Below, in pieces: positions 46,042 through 57,371 of a stretch of 64,000 nucleotides of DNA. Below the pieces are notes generated by a model, which was given only the letters and a program-made list of their open reading frames with translations, was not told where the DNA came from and made no database searches. Location: assembly GCF_963259705.1 (NCBI RefSeq), contig NC_081842.1, positions 62,446,787-62,510,786 of the forward strand. Direction: 5' to 3'. Source of the stretch: Myotis daubentonii. Its lineage: Eukaryota; Chordata; Mammalia; Chiroptera; Vespertilionidae. How positions within the stretch are numbered: the first letter of the stretch is position 1; every line of letters starts with the position of its first letter. The translations under genes were made by a program, and so were the position numbers.

Positions 46042-46949
46042 ATAAATAGAAAATTGAATAAATATAGTCTAGAAATCAACCCACACATATAGGATCATTT
46101 GACCTATAATTACAAAGTTGGCATTGTAATAAGTTTGTGACAATATATCTGATGTTGGACAAATTAGATATCCATATGAAAAAAATGAATCTTGATATCA
46201 AAATTTGGACCATGTAAAATATTCAATTCCAGATGGTATGTGAAAGAGCTGACTATAAAGGCTATAAAAATTAAAGTGTTTAGGGGAAAAACCACAGGAG
46301 CATATCTTCATGCAATTGAGTGAGGCATGAAGCACTAATCATAGAAAATTAATTTGATTAATTGGACTATTAAAATTAAGATATTTTGTTAATCAAAATA
46401 CATAGAAATACCTTAAGAGATTGTAAAGCAAGCTACAGGAAAAAAGATATTTGATACAAATATCTGATTAAATAAGTCATATCCAAAACTATGAAGAACC
46501 CGGGCTAAACCTATAAGAAAAATTTTAAAACTGATCTAAAAATGGGAAAATCTCTTAAATAGGCACTTCACAAAAAATGATATCCAAATGAAGAATTAAT
46601 ATATGAAAAGATATTCAATTTTATTTCTAAACTAGGTATTACAAATTCAAATTGACAATGATGTACTTCAAATACTTACCTGAATAACTAAAATTAACAA
46701 CAAAATTAAAATAAGTGAACTTAAGAATGTGAAACAGTTGGTACACTCCTATTGCTTGTCAGTGTTCATTGATACAACCACTTTGGAAAACTATTTGATA
46801 ATATGCACTAAAACTGAACATGTGTATACGCTATTCAAAACAGAAATGTATATGTTCACCTAAAGATGTGTTTAAGATCTTTATAGCAACAATATTGGTA
46901 ATATACCTAAACTGGAAACAACCTAAATGGTCATAAAAGAAATAAAATG
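46042..46949 (+). mobile_element. L1 ORF2 C-terminal region
   Basis: 'tagaaatcaacccacacatataggatcatttgacctataa' (46070-46109) and 'gtttaggggaaaaaccacagg' (46279-46300) match L1 ORF2 text; 'gtacactcctattgcttg' (46741-46758) is near the 3' end. Degraded. Continues after the SINE and the Helitron. Confidence 0.8.
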
Positions 46950-47160
46950 GCCCTAGCCGATTTGGCTCAGTGGAGAGAGCCATCAGCCTGCAGACCAAAG
47001 GATCCCAGGTTCGATTCCAGTCAAGGGCACATGCCTAGGTTGTGGGCTCAGTCCAAAATGCAGGAGGCAGCCAATCAATAATTCCCTTTCATTATTGATG
47101 TTTCTATCTCTCTTTTCCTCTCCCTTCCTCTCTGAAATCAATAAAAATATATATTTTTAA
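46950..47160 (+). mobile_element. Ves SINE in L1
   Basis: Head GCCCTAGCCGATTTGGCTCA from 46950, A-rich tail to 47160. Target duplication AAAGAAATAAAATG at 46936-46949 and 47161-47174 is perfect. Confidence 0.95.
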
Positions 47161-47239
47161 AAAGAAATAAAATGAATGAACAAGCTAAGGTATATTCATA
47201 TAACAGATAATTATAATTGTAATGACAATTCACAAATTA

Positions 47240-47712
47240 TCTTATATAATAAAAACCTAATATGCTAAGTGTCCAGTCATCCAGTTGCCCATTCAACCAA
47301 TCAAAGTGTAATACGCTAATGATATGCTAAGGCCACTCAACCACTCGCTATGACATGCACTGACCAGGGGGCAGATTGTCGACCGGTCAACCAGTCACTA
47401 TGATGTGAACTGAGCACCAGGGGGCCGATGCTCCAACTGGTAGGTTAGCTTGCTGCTGGGGTTCTGCAGATTGAGACTGAGCAAGATGGACTGGACATGC
47501 CCTGGACCCCTCCCTCATTCCCTCCCCAGCTGGCCAACTTCCCACGTCCCTCCCTGAACCTGATCGTGCACTGGTGGAGTCACTCAGCTTGGCCTGTGCC
47601 CTCTCGCAATCCAGGACCCTTTGTGGGATGTTGGAAAGCCAGTTTCAGCCCGATCCCGCAGGCTAGGCCAAGGGACCCCACTGGTGCATGAAATCGTGCA
47701 CTGGACCTCTAG
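47240..47712 (+). mobile_element. Non-autonomous HeliBat, 473 bp
   Basis: Left end A|TCTTATATAATAAAAACCTAA at 47239/47240, right end GTGCATGAAATCGTGCAC hairpin (about 47685-47702) then CTAG at 47709-47712 and T. Same subfamily as the left part of 55794-56438 ('gctaagtgtccagtcatccagttg'). A weaker CTCF-like site is at 47413-47427. Confidence 0.94.
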
Positions 47713-47984
47713 TTATAGACATATAAATTTAGATGAAACTCACATAGTATTGAGTGGTAAAGAAACAAGACACAAAAGAAGGTATACTGTGGGGAAAAGT
47801 GTGTGTGTATCTATTTTAAAATCAGGAAATTTAATATATGGTAATATATATATCATATTATTTGTTTATTTTTTGAGGGAGTATACTAATTCTATGGGGG
47901 CACCAAGAGACTTCTAGAGGGGTGGAAATATATATGGTTGTAAACTTTTATTGAGCCCATATACATACAATTTTATATATTGTA
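47713..47984 (+). mobile_element. L1 3' remnant
   Basis: 'agatgaaactcacatagtattgagtggtaaagaaac' continues the L1 broken at 47239. Non-coding. Confidence 0.6.
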
Positions 47985-48581
47985 CTAGAGGCCCAGTAGA
48001 CAAAATTTGTTCACAGAGGAGGGGTTCTCTCAGTCCAGCCTGCATGCTCTCCAATTGGGGACCCCTTGGGGGATGTCCAACTGCCAATTTAGGCCCTATC
48101 CCTTTGGGCCTAAACCAGCAGTCAGACATTCCTCTCGCAATCTGGGACTGCTGGCTCCTAACTTTTCACCTGCCTGCCTGCCTGCCTGATCACCCCTAAC
48201 TGCCCTCCCCTGCTGCCTGGTTGCCTCCCAACTGCCCTCCCCTGCTGCCTGATCAGAAAGGCAGGCTGATCAGCAGCCCAAGTGGAGACCTGGAGAGAAA
48301 TGGAGGCTCGGCTGCTGGCCAGTCTGGGAGAAAAAGAGAGGCAAGTGCTGACCAAAAACTGTCACAGAGGCAACAGATCAGTCCCTGCTTCTCTCTTCAG
48401 GCCTCTCTCTGGCCCAGATTCTCATCCCCCTCAGCAGTCAGTGCTGGGGCACAGCGCTTACAGTGGGAGCAGTCAGTGCTGGGTTTCCATGGCAACCCAG
48501 TGCTGACTGCAGGACTGACTTCTGGTTGGTTGAGCCTCGATCCTTACTGGTTGTTAAGACCCAGGGTTTTTTTATATTAGA
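47985..48581 (-). mobile_element. HeliBat, sister of the 15902 copy, 597 bp
   Basis: 3' end CTAG at 47985-47988, 5' end TCTAATATAAAAAAACCC at 48581. The leader with 'ccagggtt', the hairpin (48470-48510) and minisatellite units (48170-48260) match the Helitron at 15902-17029 in opposite orientation. It lacks most of that copy's minisatellite. Confidence 0.9.
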
Positions 48582-48604
48582 ATTTAAAGCCTGTTATACT
48601 TCAA

Positions 48605-48969
48605 TTAGAGGCCTGGTGCATGAAATTCACGCATGGGGGGGGGGGGTCTTCTCCTCAGCCTGGCCGGTACCCTCTTGCAATCTGGCCTGCCTGCCTGACT
48701 GATCACCCCTAGCCACTTGCCTGCCTTCCTGATCACCCCTAACCATTCTGCTTACACGCCTGATTGCTCCTAACCCCTCTGCCTGCCTGTCTGATCACCC
48801 TTAACCACTCTCCTGTCTGCCTAATGCCCCTAACTGCTCACCTGCCTGCCTGATCACCCCTAACTGCCTCTGCCTTGGTCCCCGCCACCACAGCTTCATC
48901 AGAAAGGACGTCCGGAAGGTCGTTTGGCTGTCTGGTCTAATTAGCATTTTAGGCTTTTATTATTATAGA
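48605..48969 (-). mobile_element. Non-autonomous HeliBat, 365 bp
   Basis: 3' end TTAG (worn CTAG) at 48605-48608 with hairpin GCATGAAATTCACGCATG-like sequence, 5' end TCTATAATAATAAAAGCC at 48969, T after. Contains a G12 run (48635-48646) and 'cctgcctgatcacccctaac' units (48690-48870). Confidence 0.9.
48690..48870 (-). repeat. ~30-40-bp minisatellite in Helitron
   Basis: Units like 'cctgcctgcctgatcacccctaac(c/t)' repeat about five times. It is the complement of the GGGCAGTT-type units at 16340-16870. Confidence 0.8.
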
Positions 48970-49170
48970 TTAAAGTATTATTTACCAAAAATTTTAGAAA
49001 TATAACTTCCTTAACATGAAACAACTACCATTAACATCAAAGTAGTTTTGTTGTAGTGATGGTCTCAAGATGTGAGAAATTTAAAAAAAATCCCTTTATC
49101 ATTTCTAGTATTTAATATTTTTTTCTGGAAGTTGTATATAATGCAATAAGGTATGAAAAATAAATTGGGG

Positions 49171-49390
49171 CCGAAACCAGTTTGGCTCAGTGGATAGATC
49201 GCCGGCCTGCGGACTGAAGGGTCCCAGGTTCGATTCCAGTCAAGGGCATGTACCTGGGTTGCGGGCACATCCCGGGTTGGAGGTGTGCAGGAGGCAGCTG
49301 ATGGATGTTTCTCTCTCATTGATGTTTCTAACTCTCTATCTCTCTCCCTTCCTCTCTGTAAAAAATCAATAAAATATATATTAAAAAAAA
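49171..49390 (+). mobile_element. Ves SINE
   Basis: Head CCGAAACCAGTTTGGCTCAG from 49171, 'ctctctcattgatgtttctaactctctatctctctcccttcctctctg' body, A-rich tail. Perfect 16-bp target duplication GAAAAATAAATTGGGG at 49155-49170 and 49391-49406. Confidence 0.96.
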
Positions 49391-49538
49391 GAAAAATAAA
49401 TTGGGGTTATAGTTATTATGATATAGTGTCAAAATAATCATTATAAATAAATAAAATATTGAACAATCATAAAATAAGTCACTTTATTATAAATGGTTAT
49501 ATTTAATAATAAAGGTAAAGAGGCCAGCTTGCTTAAAA

Positions 49539-49540
<2 letters not shown>

Positions 49541-49570
<30 letters not shown>
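49541..49570 (+). repeat. (AT)n microsatellite
   Basis: Fifteen AT units. Confidence 0.95.
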
Positions 49571-49573
<3 letters not shown>

Positions 49574-50477
49574 GTTGCATTAACCTACTAGAAAATAAAA
49601 TTACAAAATATCATATTTATATCAATTATGAGATCCAGTTTATGTCTGTTATCATTAAGGGTTCTCTTTCACTATTAAGTCTACTGGTTTGAAAAACAAA
49701 TTATATGGTCATCCTACTAATAAGCATTAATAAACATAAAATATGTATAAATAAATCTAATAAGAAATGTAAGATAAGTGCAAAAAAACATACCAAATAT
49801 AATGAATTTGTGGAGGCAAATACCAAGACTTAATATTAAAAAAATATTAATTCTCCATATAACACAATTTATAATATGATATAATTCAAGTCAAGGTATC
49901 AATGGATGGTTCTAAAAGTCATCTTGAAATATTAATAATTATAACATCCACAAATTCTAAAAATCAAAGAATAATGAGAAGTCATTTTTACTGGTTAATA
50001 ATGAAATGGTATTAGAATCCAAAGTCATTAAAATAGTTTGGTATGGGATAAGAACTGACTGATTAATGTACCAAGTAAAAACATAACGATAGATTCATCA
50101 CATTTATATACAGAATGACATCGTTCACACAAAATCAATATGGAAAATACAATGTATTTGGGTAAATGTAAATTCTAATTAATAAAATAATTAACACAAA
50201 CAAAAAAAGGGGGCCAACCATAAAATGCTGAGAAGAAAATGAAGGTTTGGAGTTCAGAGAAAATATTGTATGCATAAAAGAAAAAAAATCCTAGAGGCAG
50301 ATTGATATTTTGCATAAATTACAATTAAAATTGATATATGCTATAAAATTATTGTAAAAATTAAAATGACAATTTAGAAATGATAGAATTTGTGGAATAT
50401 TTAATGATATAAACTACATAAAGTATTTTAAGAGTAACAAAATAGATGAACACGGTAATAAAAATAGCCATAATATA
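49571..50477. other. AT-rich, probably decayed L1
   Basis: The composition and phrases near 50030-50130 and 50375-50470 recall L1 ORF2, but I cannot fix an alignment. No gene seen. Confidence 0.35.
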
Positions 50478-51456
50478 TGGTTATGGGCTGAATGTTTGTC
50501 TCCTCTCAAAATGTAATCTCTTTTTCGATATTTGGAAATGGATCTTTGGAAAGTAACTGGGTCATGAGTATGGAACCCTAAGGGATCTTGGGATACAAGA
50601 GGACAACAATTTGCAAACCATGTAGAGGACCCTCATCAAACACCCCACCATTGAAGGGAGTTGTAGGGACACAACAGGCAGGTTTAGGGAGTCTTAGAGA
50701 TAAAGAGGGTCCATGGGAGAGGAATGCATAGATGGAGACTTGAAGAAGCCAAAATGCTTTTCTTACTTATGCAGAGGATAGAGAAATGCCACAGGAAGAG
50801 CGGGTCCAGGACGATGGAAACATTTCTGGCCTGAGCAATTAAAACAACCATAAAACAAAGACAGGGGTATCTCTGGCCTGAGCAGCTGGGAGATCAAAGG
50901 AAACTCCAACCAACAAGATAAGGGGGAGAGAATATGGGGAGTACCACATTGGCTTTGAGCTTTGAAACTGAAACTATGTAACAAAATAACCAATAAGGAA
51001 AGCACGGGGGGTCCCAAATTAAGGAAACGGAGCAATTAATAAAGATCAGATTCAAAGAAAGAACTGCAGCATATATAAACTGAAAACAAAGGGACACAAG
51101 GCAGGATTTTTTTTTAATTTTTCCCATTAAAGAGAGAGAGAGAGAAGGCTTTTCCCATTGGGGGGGCTCCCCATGGGGTCCCCTTTGGGGACACTCTTGC
51201 CCAGATGGAGTTTGTACCTGCTTCCAATAAACTTATACATTTTTTTTTAAAGAAGCCTTTTTGTCTGTAAGTTTATTCTTCAAACTTTGTGAGGACAAGA
51301 ACCCACAGGAAGAAAAGTCTGCACCCCAAATCCCACGTTGCACCATGCTGGCACCCTGATCTCAGACTTCCCAGCCTCTAGAACTGTGAGAAACAAACTT
51401 CTGTTGTTTAAGTCAACCAATCTTTGGTATTTGTTATAGCAGCTTGGACTAAGACA
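50478..51456 (+). mobile_element. MaLR LTR split by a retroviral solo LTR
   Basis: 'tggttatgggctgaatgtttgtctcctc' at 50478 and 'cttcccagcctctagaactgtgagaaacaaacttctgttgtttaag...ttgttatagcagcttggactaagaca' to 51456 are the two ends of one MaLR-class LTR. The middle is a separate insertion (50652-51342). Confidence 0.78.
50652..51342 (+). mobile_element. Solo LTR of an endogenous retrovirus (class I-like)
   Basis: 691 bp beginning TGAAGGGAG and ending CACGTTGCA (TG...CA). The 4-bp target duplication CCAT is at 50648-50651 and 51343-51346. Promoter-like parts: CCAATAAGG (50990-50998), TATATAAAC (51072-51080), AATAAA (51226-51231), with a U5-like end. No gag, pol or env nearby, so recombination between LTRs probably removed the provirus. 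The class I call rests on 4-bp duplication and layout. Confidence 0.85.
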
Positions 51457-51959
51457 TTTGGAAACAGGTGATTAACAATGATATTAATAATTATTAATAA
51501 TGACAAAAGCATTGAGTTAAATAGTTTTTCACAAAAATCAAAGATATATGCATTAAGAAAATAAGACACTATAGTTATCCTATCCTTTTAAATTTTATAC
51601 TTAATAGCTTAATCATTAACTTTATGAAGTTGCTCTAGGAATTTTTATATTTGGGGATGGATTATAAAATTTTTCTATTAAGTCAATTACTTTTCTAGTA
51701 GATCAATTAGTTGCTCCCATTTTTTAAAATTACCAATAGGTGGTGTATTTTTGTGTTTCTGAGTACAAAAGAAGGGTTTAAAATTCAGGACAATTATATA
51801 AAACAATTGATTTATGATAATGATATAATTGCATGTAGATTTTATTTTAAAATATTTATAAATTTATAATTTTCTTTCTAACATACAATAAAATCAAAAT
51901 AGAAAATTATGTCTATCACTTTATTTTTAAATTTTAATTGGAAAATGGTATATTTAAAA
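51457..51959. other. AT-rich spacer
   Basis: Nothing recognised. Confidence 0.5.
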
Positions 51960-52219
51960 AATTAATTTTAGAGAGTCATAGATGCAGGCAAAAATAAGTA
52001 TGCTTAATGGTAAATAGAATAATGTCACAATATATAACAGTCACAAACTTCATATCCCTAACAATATAGATGTGAAATATATGAAGCAAAAAAGCAAAGA
52101 ATTTCAAGGAGAGATTGAAAAAATTTTTATTGTAATGTAAACTTTTACATAAATGCATCTCAGAATCTAATGAGTCATTCAAAGAGAAAATTATTAACGA
52201 TACAGACAAAAATATTAAA
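51960..52219 (+). mobile_element. L1 fragment
   Basis: 'gaaatatatgaagcaaaaaagcaaagaatttcaaggagagattg' (52073-52117) matches the endonuclease-to-RT part of L1 ORF2. Broken by Helitrons; later L1 text resumes at 53444. Confidence 0.6.
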
Positions 52220-52899
52220 TCTCTATATATATAAAAGCCTAAGCAACCATTACAATGTACAACCAGAACAACCGGAACGACCAGTCACTGTGATGCACAC
52301 TGACCACCAGGGGGCAGACGCTCAATGCAGGAGATGCCCCCAGCCCTCAGGCCTCGATTGCCAATGGGGCCTGCCAGCCAACCTCCCGGTCCCTCCCCCT
52401 GGATGGCAGGCCCTAATGGCCTGATGAGGGCTGGGCCTTGGGGCTAAAATGGGGAACTAGGGGTGGATGGCAGTGAACGTGGCCCCTTTCCCAGAGGGGC
52501 AAGGGCTGGCTCCCTCTGGGCTGGCAGCCAACCTCCTGGGTCCCTCCCCTGTCCCTCCCCTTGGCTGGCAGGCCCTGATCGGCTTACTACCTGCCCGCCT
52601 CGGTGGTGGTTGGCCCCTCCCCCTGGCCTGCTGGCCAACCTCCTGGTTCCCTCACCCAGCCAGCAGGTCCCAATTGCCTGATCGGGACTAGGCCCTGGGC
52701 TGTAATGGTGAACCGGGGCTGAGTGGGGGCAGACGTGGGTGGCGAGGGAAGGAGGAGGGGAGGTGAGGAACCACATGGTGGTGGCATGCGGGTGGTGAGG
52801 AGAGGAGGAAGTGAGGAGGCAGGGGACCTGATCAGCCCTGATTGCCGACCTGGCCTAGGGACCCCAACAGTGCATGAATTTCATGCACAGGGCCTCTAC
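52220..52899 (+). mobile_element. Non-autonomous HeliBat, 680 bp
   Basis: Left end A|TCTCTATATATATAAAAGCC at 52219/52220, right end GTGCATGAATTTCATGCAC hairpin (about 52870-52888) then CTAC (worn CTAG) at 52896-52899 and T. Same family as 7083-7684 (shared 'ggcctgatgggggctgggcc' type body). GC-rich, non-coding. Confidence 0.92.
52302..52317 (+). promoter_or_regulatory. CTCF-like core motif
   Basis: GACCACCAGGGGGCAG. The opposed partner at 52331-52343 (gagatgcccccagc) is partly lost. Confidence 0.48.
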
Positions 52900-53443
52900 T
52901 GTGGGGTCCCTTGAGATGGCCTGTGGGATTCAGGCCCCAGCTCACACCTCAGGCTTGCAGCCCCAGCTCATGCCCCAGCCTTGCAGCCCTGCAGCCCTAC
53001 AGCCCTGCCTGCCACCCCCTCACCTGCTCCATCATCCCACCTGCTAGGTGATTGATTGGGGCCAGACCCCCCACTGGGCTCCCTCAGCGCTTGGGAGCCA
53101 GGTCATGGCCCCACCCCCTGCTGTCATTGCCTCTGGTTGCAATCTGTGGGGCCATCGGCAAGGCAATCAAAGATCTGCTCACACCTGGCTTGACCTAGTA
53201 CTGCCTGCTCACCTGCTCCACCATCTCACCGCAGTCCTGCTCTCATTGGAGCCCAATGGGGCTGGCAGTGCCTCAACTGTCCGCACTGCCAGCTCCTGTC
53301 ACCAATGCCCGCTATGTTTCACGCCACCCCTAATGGTCAGTGCATGTCATAGTGATTAGTTAAACTCCCAGTCTCTTGGTCAAACTCTCGCTCAAACGAC
53401 TGCTCGAGGGGACAATTTGCATATTAGGCGTTTATTATATAGA
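52900..53443 (-). mobile_element. HeliBat 5' portion, facing the previous element
   Basis: Minus-strand 5' end TCTATATAATAAACGCCTAA at 53443. No CTAG or hairpin near 52900, so the 3' end is missing. The body is GC-rich with 'cagccctgcagccctacagccctg' short repeats (52983-53006). Confidence 0.8.
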
Positions 53444-55082
53444 ATACTATAAGCCCAATGTGAAGAAGACATAATGACCTTGTTAAAGAGAGACATGATT
53501 GTGTGTATTAGCAACAAATAATTGTAAATACAAATTTAAAAAATAATGCCATTTAAAATATCATAAGAATATGGAATAGGAACTACTTAAACAAATTATG
53601 TACAGGACTGCTAAACTGATAATTAAAATATTGTTGAGAGAAAGCAAATGACTTAAACGTAGAGACATACCATTACTATGGTTTGGGACATTCAATATTA
53701 AGTTGTCAATTCTTTCTAACTCTATCTATAGAGGCAATAAAAAACTGATTTAAATCCTAGATATTGTTTTGTTTTGTAGAAATTGACAAGTTGATTCTAA
53801 TAGGTACATGAAAAAAGCCAGGACTTAGAGTATAAAAAAAACAATTTTGATAATTATGACCAAATTTAAAAGAGTTGCAATATTTTATTTAAGACAATAT
53901 CACACTACAGTTATCTAGATATCATGGCATTGGCATAAAGATAAATATTTAGGTCATTGGAACAAAATAGGGAATCCCCAAATAGACTCTCACATATAAA
54001 GTCATTTGATTTTGGTAACGATGTTAAGGCCATTCAATGAGGAAAGGACACTCTTTCAAGTAATGGTGTAAATTACTTGAAAGTGCAAATGTAATCCTTA
54101 ACTCTTACCTCACATTAAATGCAAAACTTAATGTTTATTGTGGTATGTAGATCTAAATGTAAGATCTAAAATGATTGTGTGTTAGATAAAGATTTTTAAG
54201 AAATAAAAAGAATGAACTATAAAAGAAAACATAATAAACCTAATTATCAAAATAATAAAATGATTTCAACAGAAATTTAAGAAAAAAAACACTATTGACT
54301 GAGAATATATTTACAAAAACTTTGTCTGAGAAAAGACTTGTAACTAGAATACATAAAGAACACTTATAATCCAATAATAATAAGAAAAACAACAAAAGGA
54401 CAAAATATTTGAATACTTATATCCAAAAAATGTAGATAGAAAATAAGTACATGAAAAGATGTGTAGCATCATTAGTCATTAAGAAATGCAAATTAAAACC
54501 ACAGTGAAATAATGTTATCTGCCATCTAGAGCGGATAAAATTAAAAAGGTTATTCCCACCAAATTTTGGCAAGGAATTGAAGCAACTAGAATTCTCATGT
54601 ACTACTTTGAAAAACAGTTTGGTATTTTCATGAAAATTTAAACATAGGTTTACCATTAGAAACAGCTATTCTATTCCAAGGTACTTAGCCAAGAGAAAAA
54701 GCCATATATGCCAATCTTCCTGTAATAGAAAAGGAAGGCAACCCAAAGTTCTTCAATATTGTGTGGATTAAAAAATGCTGTAAGATCTGTTCAATAAAAT
54801 AATATTCAGCATTAAGAAGAACAAATTATTGACACATTCCTGAACATAGATGGATTTCAAAAGAAGTATGCTTTGAGAAGGAAACCAGGTCAAAAAAAGT
54901 AGTTTTCATTTATATAAAGTTTTAGAAATAAAAAATAATCTACATTGATGGGACACACAACAGTAGTTATCTGTGAGATTATGCAAGAGGAAGAGAGAAT
55001 AATGAATGCATTAGGGGGCAGGGGCTGGGTAGAGGTGGGCTAAGTGGGGCAAACGGGGACACCCTTAACAGTGTCAACAATA
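53444..55082 (+). mobile_element. L1 ORF2 C-terminal region and 3' end
   Basis: L1 text in order: 'attctaataggtacatgaaaaaagccaggac' (53795-53825), 'tcatggcattggcataaagataaatat' (53921-53947), 'aatgcaaattaaaaccacagtgaaataatgttatctgccatctagag' (54484-54530), 'tagatggatttcaaaagaagtatgctt' (54847-54873). Heavily mutated. Confidence 0.85.
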
Positions 55083-55095
55083 AAAATAAAGTTAA

Positions 55096-55293
55096 GCCGT
55101 AACTGGATTGGCTCAGTGGATAGAGCGTTGGCCTGCGGTCTGAAGGGTCCCAGGTTCAATTCAGGTGAAGGGCATGTACCTTGGTTGTGGGCACATCCCC
55201 AGTAGGAGGTGCGCAGGAGGCAGCTGATCAATGTTTCATTCTCATTGATGTTTCTAACTCTCTATCCCTCTCCCTTCCGCTCTTTAAAAAATC

Positions 55294-55355
<62 letters not shown>
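55096..55355 (+). mobile_element. Ves SINE with expanded (TA)n tail
   Basis: Head GCCGTAACTGGATTGGCTCA from 55096. The tail passes into a (TA)n tract at 55296-55355, and the 13-bp target duplication AAAATAAAGTTAA is at 55083-55095 and again directly after the TA tract at 55356-55368. The microsatellite therefore arose within the SINE tail. Confidence 0.95.
55296..55355 (+). repeat. (TA)n microsatellite
   Basis: About 29-30 TA units. Confidence 0.96.
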
Positions 55356-55361
<6 letters not shown>

Positions 55362-55368
55362 AAGTTAA

Positions 55369-55793
55369 AAAAGGGCATAAGGAATCTTTAGGGTGACAAA
55401 TATTCAATATCTTGATTATGCTGATTGTTTCACATGTATACGTATATATCAAAACACATCAAATTGTAAACTTATGTCTAATTCATTTTGTATTAGGCAT
55501 ATTTAGTTAAATCTGTAAAATATAATAGAAAAGTAAACCTAAAACAAGTATTACAAAAGAAAAAAGAGAAATAAGTCAGGATTTTTGAAATAGAAAACAT
55601 TACCAAGAAAACTGAAACAAATAACAAAAGAATAAACCCAAACCAAAGGCTGGTTATTTTAAAAGACAAGTGAAATAGGTGGTTATCAAACAATATAGAC
55701 AGAAAAAGAGAAAAACTACAAATAATATTAGAAATTAAAAGAAGTGAACGGAAGATATGTAGAGAGATTTAAAATAATAAAAAATGGTATCAA
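55369..55793 (+). mobile_element. L1 fragment
   Basis: 'aaccaaaggctggttattttaaaagacaag' (55640-55669) and 'aactacaaataatattagaaattaaaagaag' (55713-55743) are L1 ORF2 text before the reverse transcriptase. Cut by a Helitron at 55794 and resumes at 56439. Confidence 0.72.
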
Positions 55794-55915
55794 TCCTATA
55801 TAATAAAAGCCTAAGATGCTAATTGTCCGGTCATCCAGTTGGCCATTCAACCAATCAAAGTGTAATATGCTAATGATATGCTAAGGCCATTCAACTGCTC
55901 GTTATGATGTGCACT

Positions 55916-55931
55916 GACCACCAGGGGGCAG
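55916..55931 (+). promoter_or_regulatory. CTCF-like core motif
   Basis: GACCACCAGGGGGCAG, perfect core as I recall it. Confidence 0.48.
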
Positions 55932-56195
55932 ACAGTCAATGGGTCAACCAGTCACTATGACATGCACTGACCATCATGGGGCAGAACTGAGCGAGATGGG
56001 CTGGACATGCCCTGGAGCCCTCACGCAGTCCCTCTCCAGCTGGCCAACCTCCCACAGCCCTCCCTGACCCCGATTGTGCACTGGTGGGGTCCCTTGGCCT
56101 GGCCTGTGCCCTCTCATAATCTGGGACCCCTCAGGGGATGTCCGAGAGCTGGTTTCGGCCTGATGGTGGAATGACCAGTCACTGTGATGCACACT

Positions 56196-56211
56196 AACCA
56201 CCAGGGGGCAG
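56196..56211 (+). promoter_or_regulatory. CTCF-like core motif in the internal segment
   Basis: AACCACCAGGGGGCAG, with an opposed, weakened partner at about 56227-56243. Confidence 0.45.
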
Positions 56212-56438
56212 ATGCTCAATGCAGGAGCTTCCCCCTGATGGTCAGTGTGCTCCCACAGCGGGAGCATCACTCAGCTCAAAGCCAGGCTCATGGCTGGCGA
56301 GCACAGCGGTGGTGGCGGGAGCCTCTCTAGCCTCTGTGGCAACGCTAAGGATGTCTTACTAATGGCTATCCCCCGAGGGCTCCCTACCCCCCGCCCCCCC
56401 GCCCCGCCAGTGCATGAATTTCGTGCACTGGGCCTCAG

Positions 56439-57145
56439 GTTCTTTAATAATAGTTTTTAAAACTAATAATATGGACAATTCCCAAAGGAGTAAAATTCAC
56501 CAATTAAAAAAGTGATTGAAAATGGAAATAATTTTCCAACACATTTTGGAGGCTAGAAATGGTATCAAATCTGGATGAAGAAATTGGCAAATAGTTTTTT
56601 TCTGAGCCATGCAAGAACAATTTCATACTATAAAGCTCTGATTACATGAAAAAAAATATTACTAGTAAATGTAGGGAAAAGCATTCAACTTTATTTAACA
56701 ATCATTCATAATGTAGCATTTAGACCAATTAAAAATAGAAGGAAACTTTGCCACCTTAATAAGGTGTCTCTATCAAAAACCTACAGGAAATATGCACAAC
56801 TAAACACAGAAGTATTCCTTGTGAAGTCAAAAAGATTTAAGGAGACTTAATATTTGTCCTCATTCTCAACATAATATTACAAGTTCTAGTCTTTGTAATA
56901 AGACAAGAAATAACACATATGAATGCTAAGGTTTTGAAAGGAAAAATGTTATTCTTATTATTCAAAGACAATGTGTTTAAGTACAAAACAATTCAAGAAG
57001 ATCTATTTCAATTTATAAGAATTGAGAGAATTCAGCAAGGTTTTTGAAAAGTAATCACTAGGCAAAAATAAATAGCATTCCTATAGATAAACCTCTTATT
57101 TGGGGTTTCCCCTGAAAGCAGAACCTAAAACAAGAATTTGGATAG
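56439..57145 (+). mobile_element. L1 ORF2 reverse-transcriptase region, degraded
   Basis: 'gcattcaactttatttaac', 'ctatcaaaaacctacagg' (56771-56788), 'gtcctcattctcaacataatattacaagttctagtc' (56857-56892) and 'aaagacaatgtgtttaag' follow L1 order. The ADD-box region is not intact. The element appears to resume near 58019. Confidence 0.75.
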
Positions 57146-57155
57146 AGCTAATTAA

Positions 57156-57361
57156 ATTTTTAATCTTTTATTTTTTTTAATTGATTTTAGAGAGAGGAAG
57201 GAAGAGAGAGAGAGAAAAACATCAATCAGTTGCCTTCTGCTTGCCCCACCAACTGGTGATGGAACCCGCAACCTGGGTATGTGTCCTGACTGGAATCAAA
57301 TCCGCCACCTGCAAGTGTACACTGGGACAAGGTTCAACCAACTGAGCCACCCAGCCAGGGC
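57156..57361 (-). mobile_element. Bat SINE, old
   Basis: Tail 'tttttaatcttttattttttttaattgattttagag', head 'actgagccacccagccagggc' at the right. Target duplication AGCTAATTAA at 57146-57155 and 57362-57371. Confidence 0.88.
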
Positions 57362-57371
57362 AGCTAATTAA

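Larger units (their letters stand above)
55794..56438 (+). mobile_element. Composite HeliBat, 645 bp
   Basis: Left end A|TCCTATATAATAAAAGCCTAAG at 55793/55794. Right end GTGCATGAATTTCGTGCAC hairpin (56409-56427), with CTAG worn to CAGG near 56436. A second 5'-subterminal segment starts inside at about 56168 ('gaatgaccagtcactgtgatgcacac') without its own TC end, so two subfamilies are fused. Confidence 0.88.

Noticed and set aside
52444..52776. 110-codon open frame on the minus strand
   Set aside because: Inside a Helitron body; GC-rich sequence gives chance open frames. No domain or motif.
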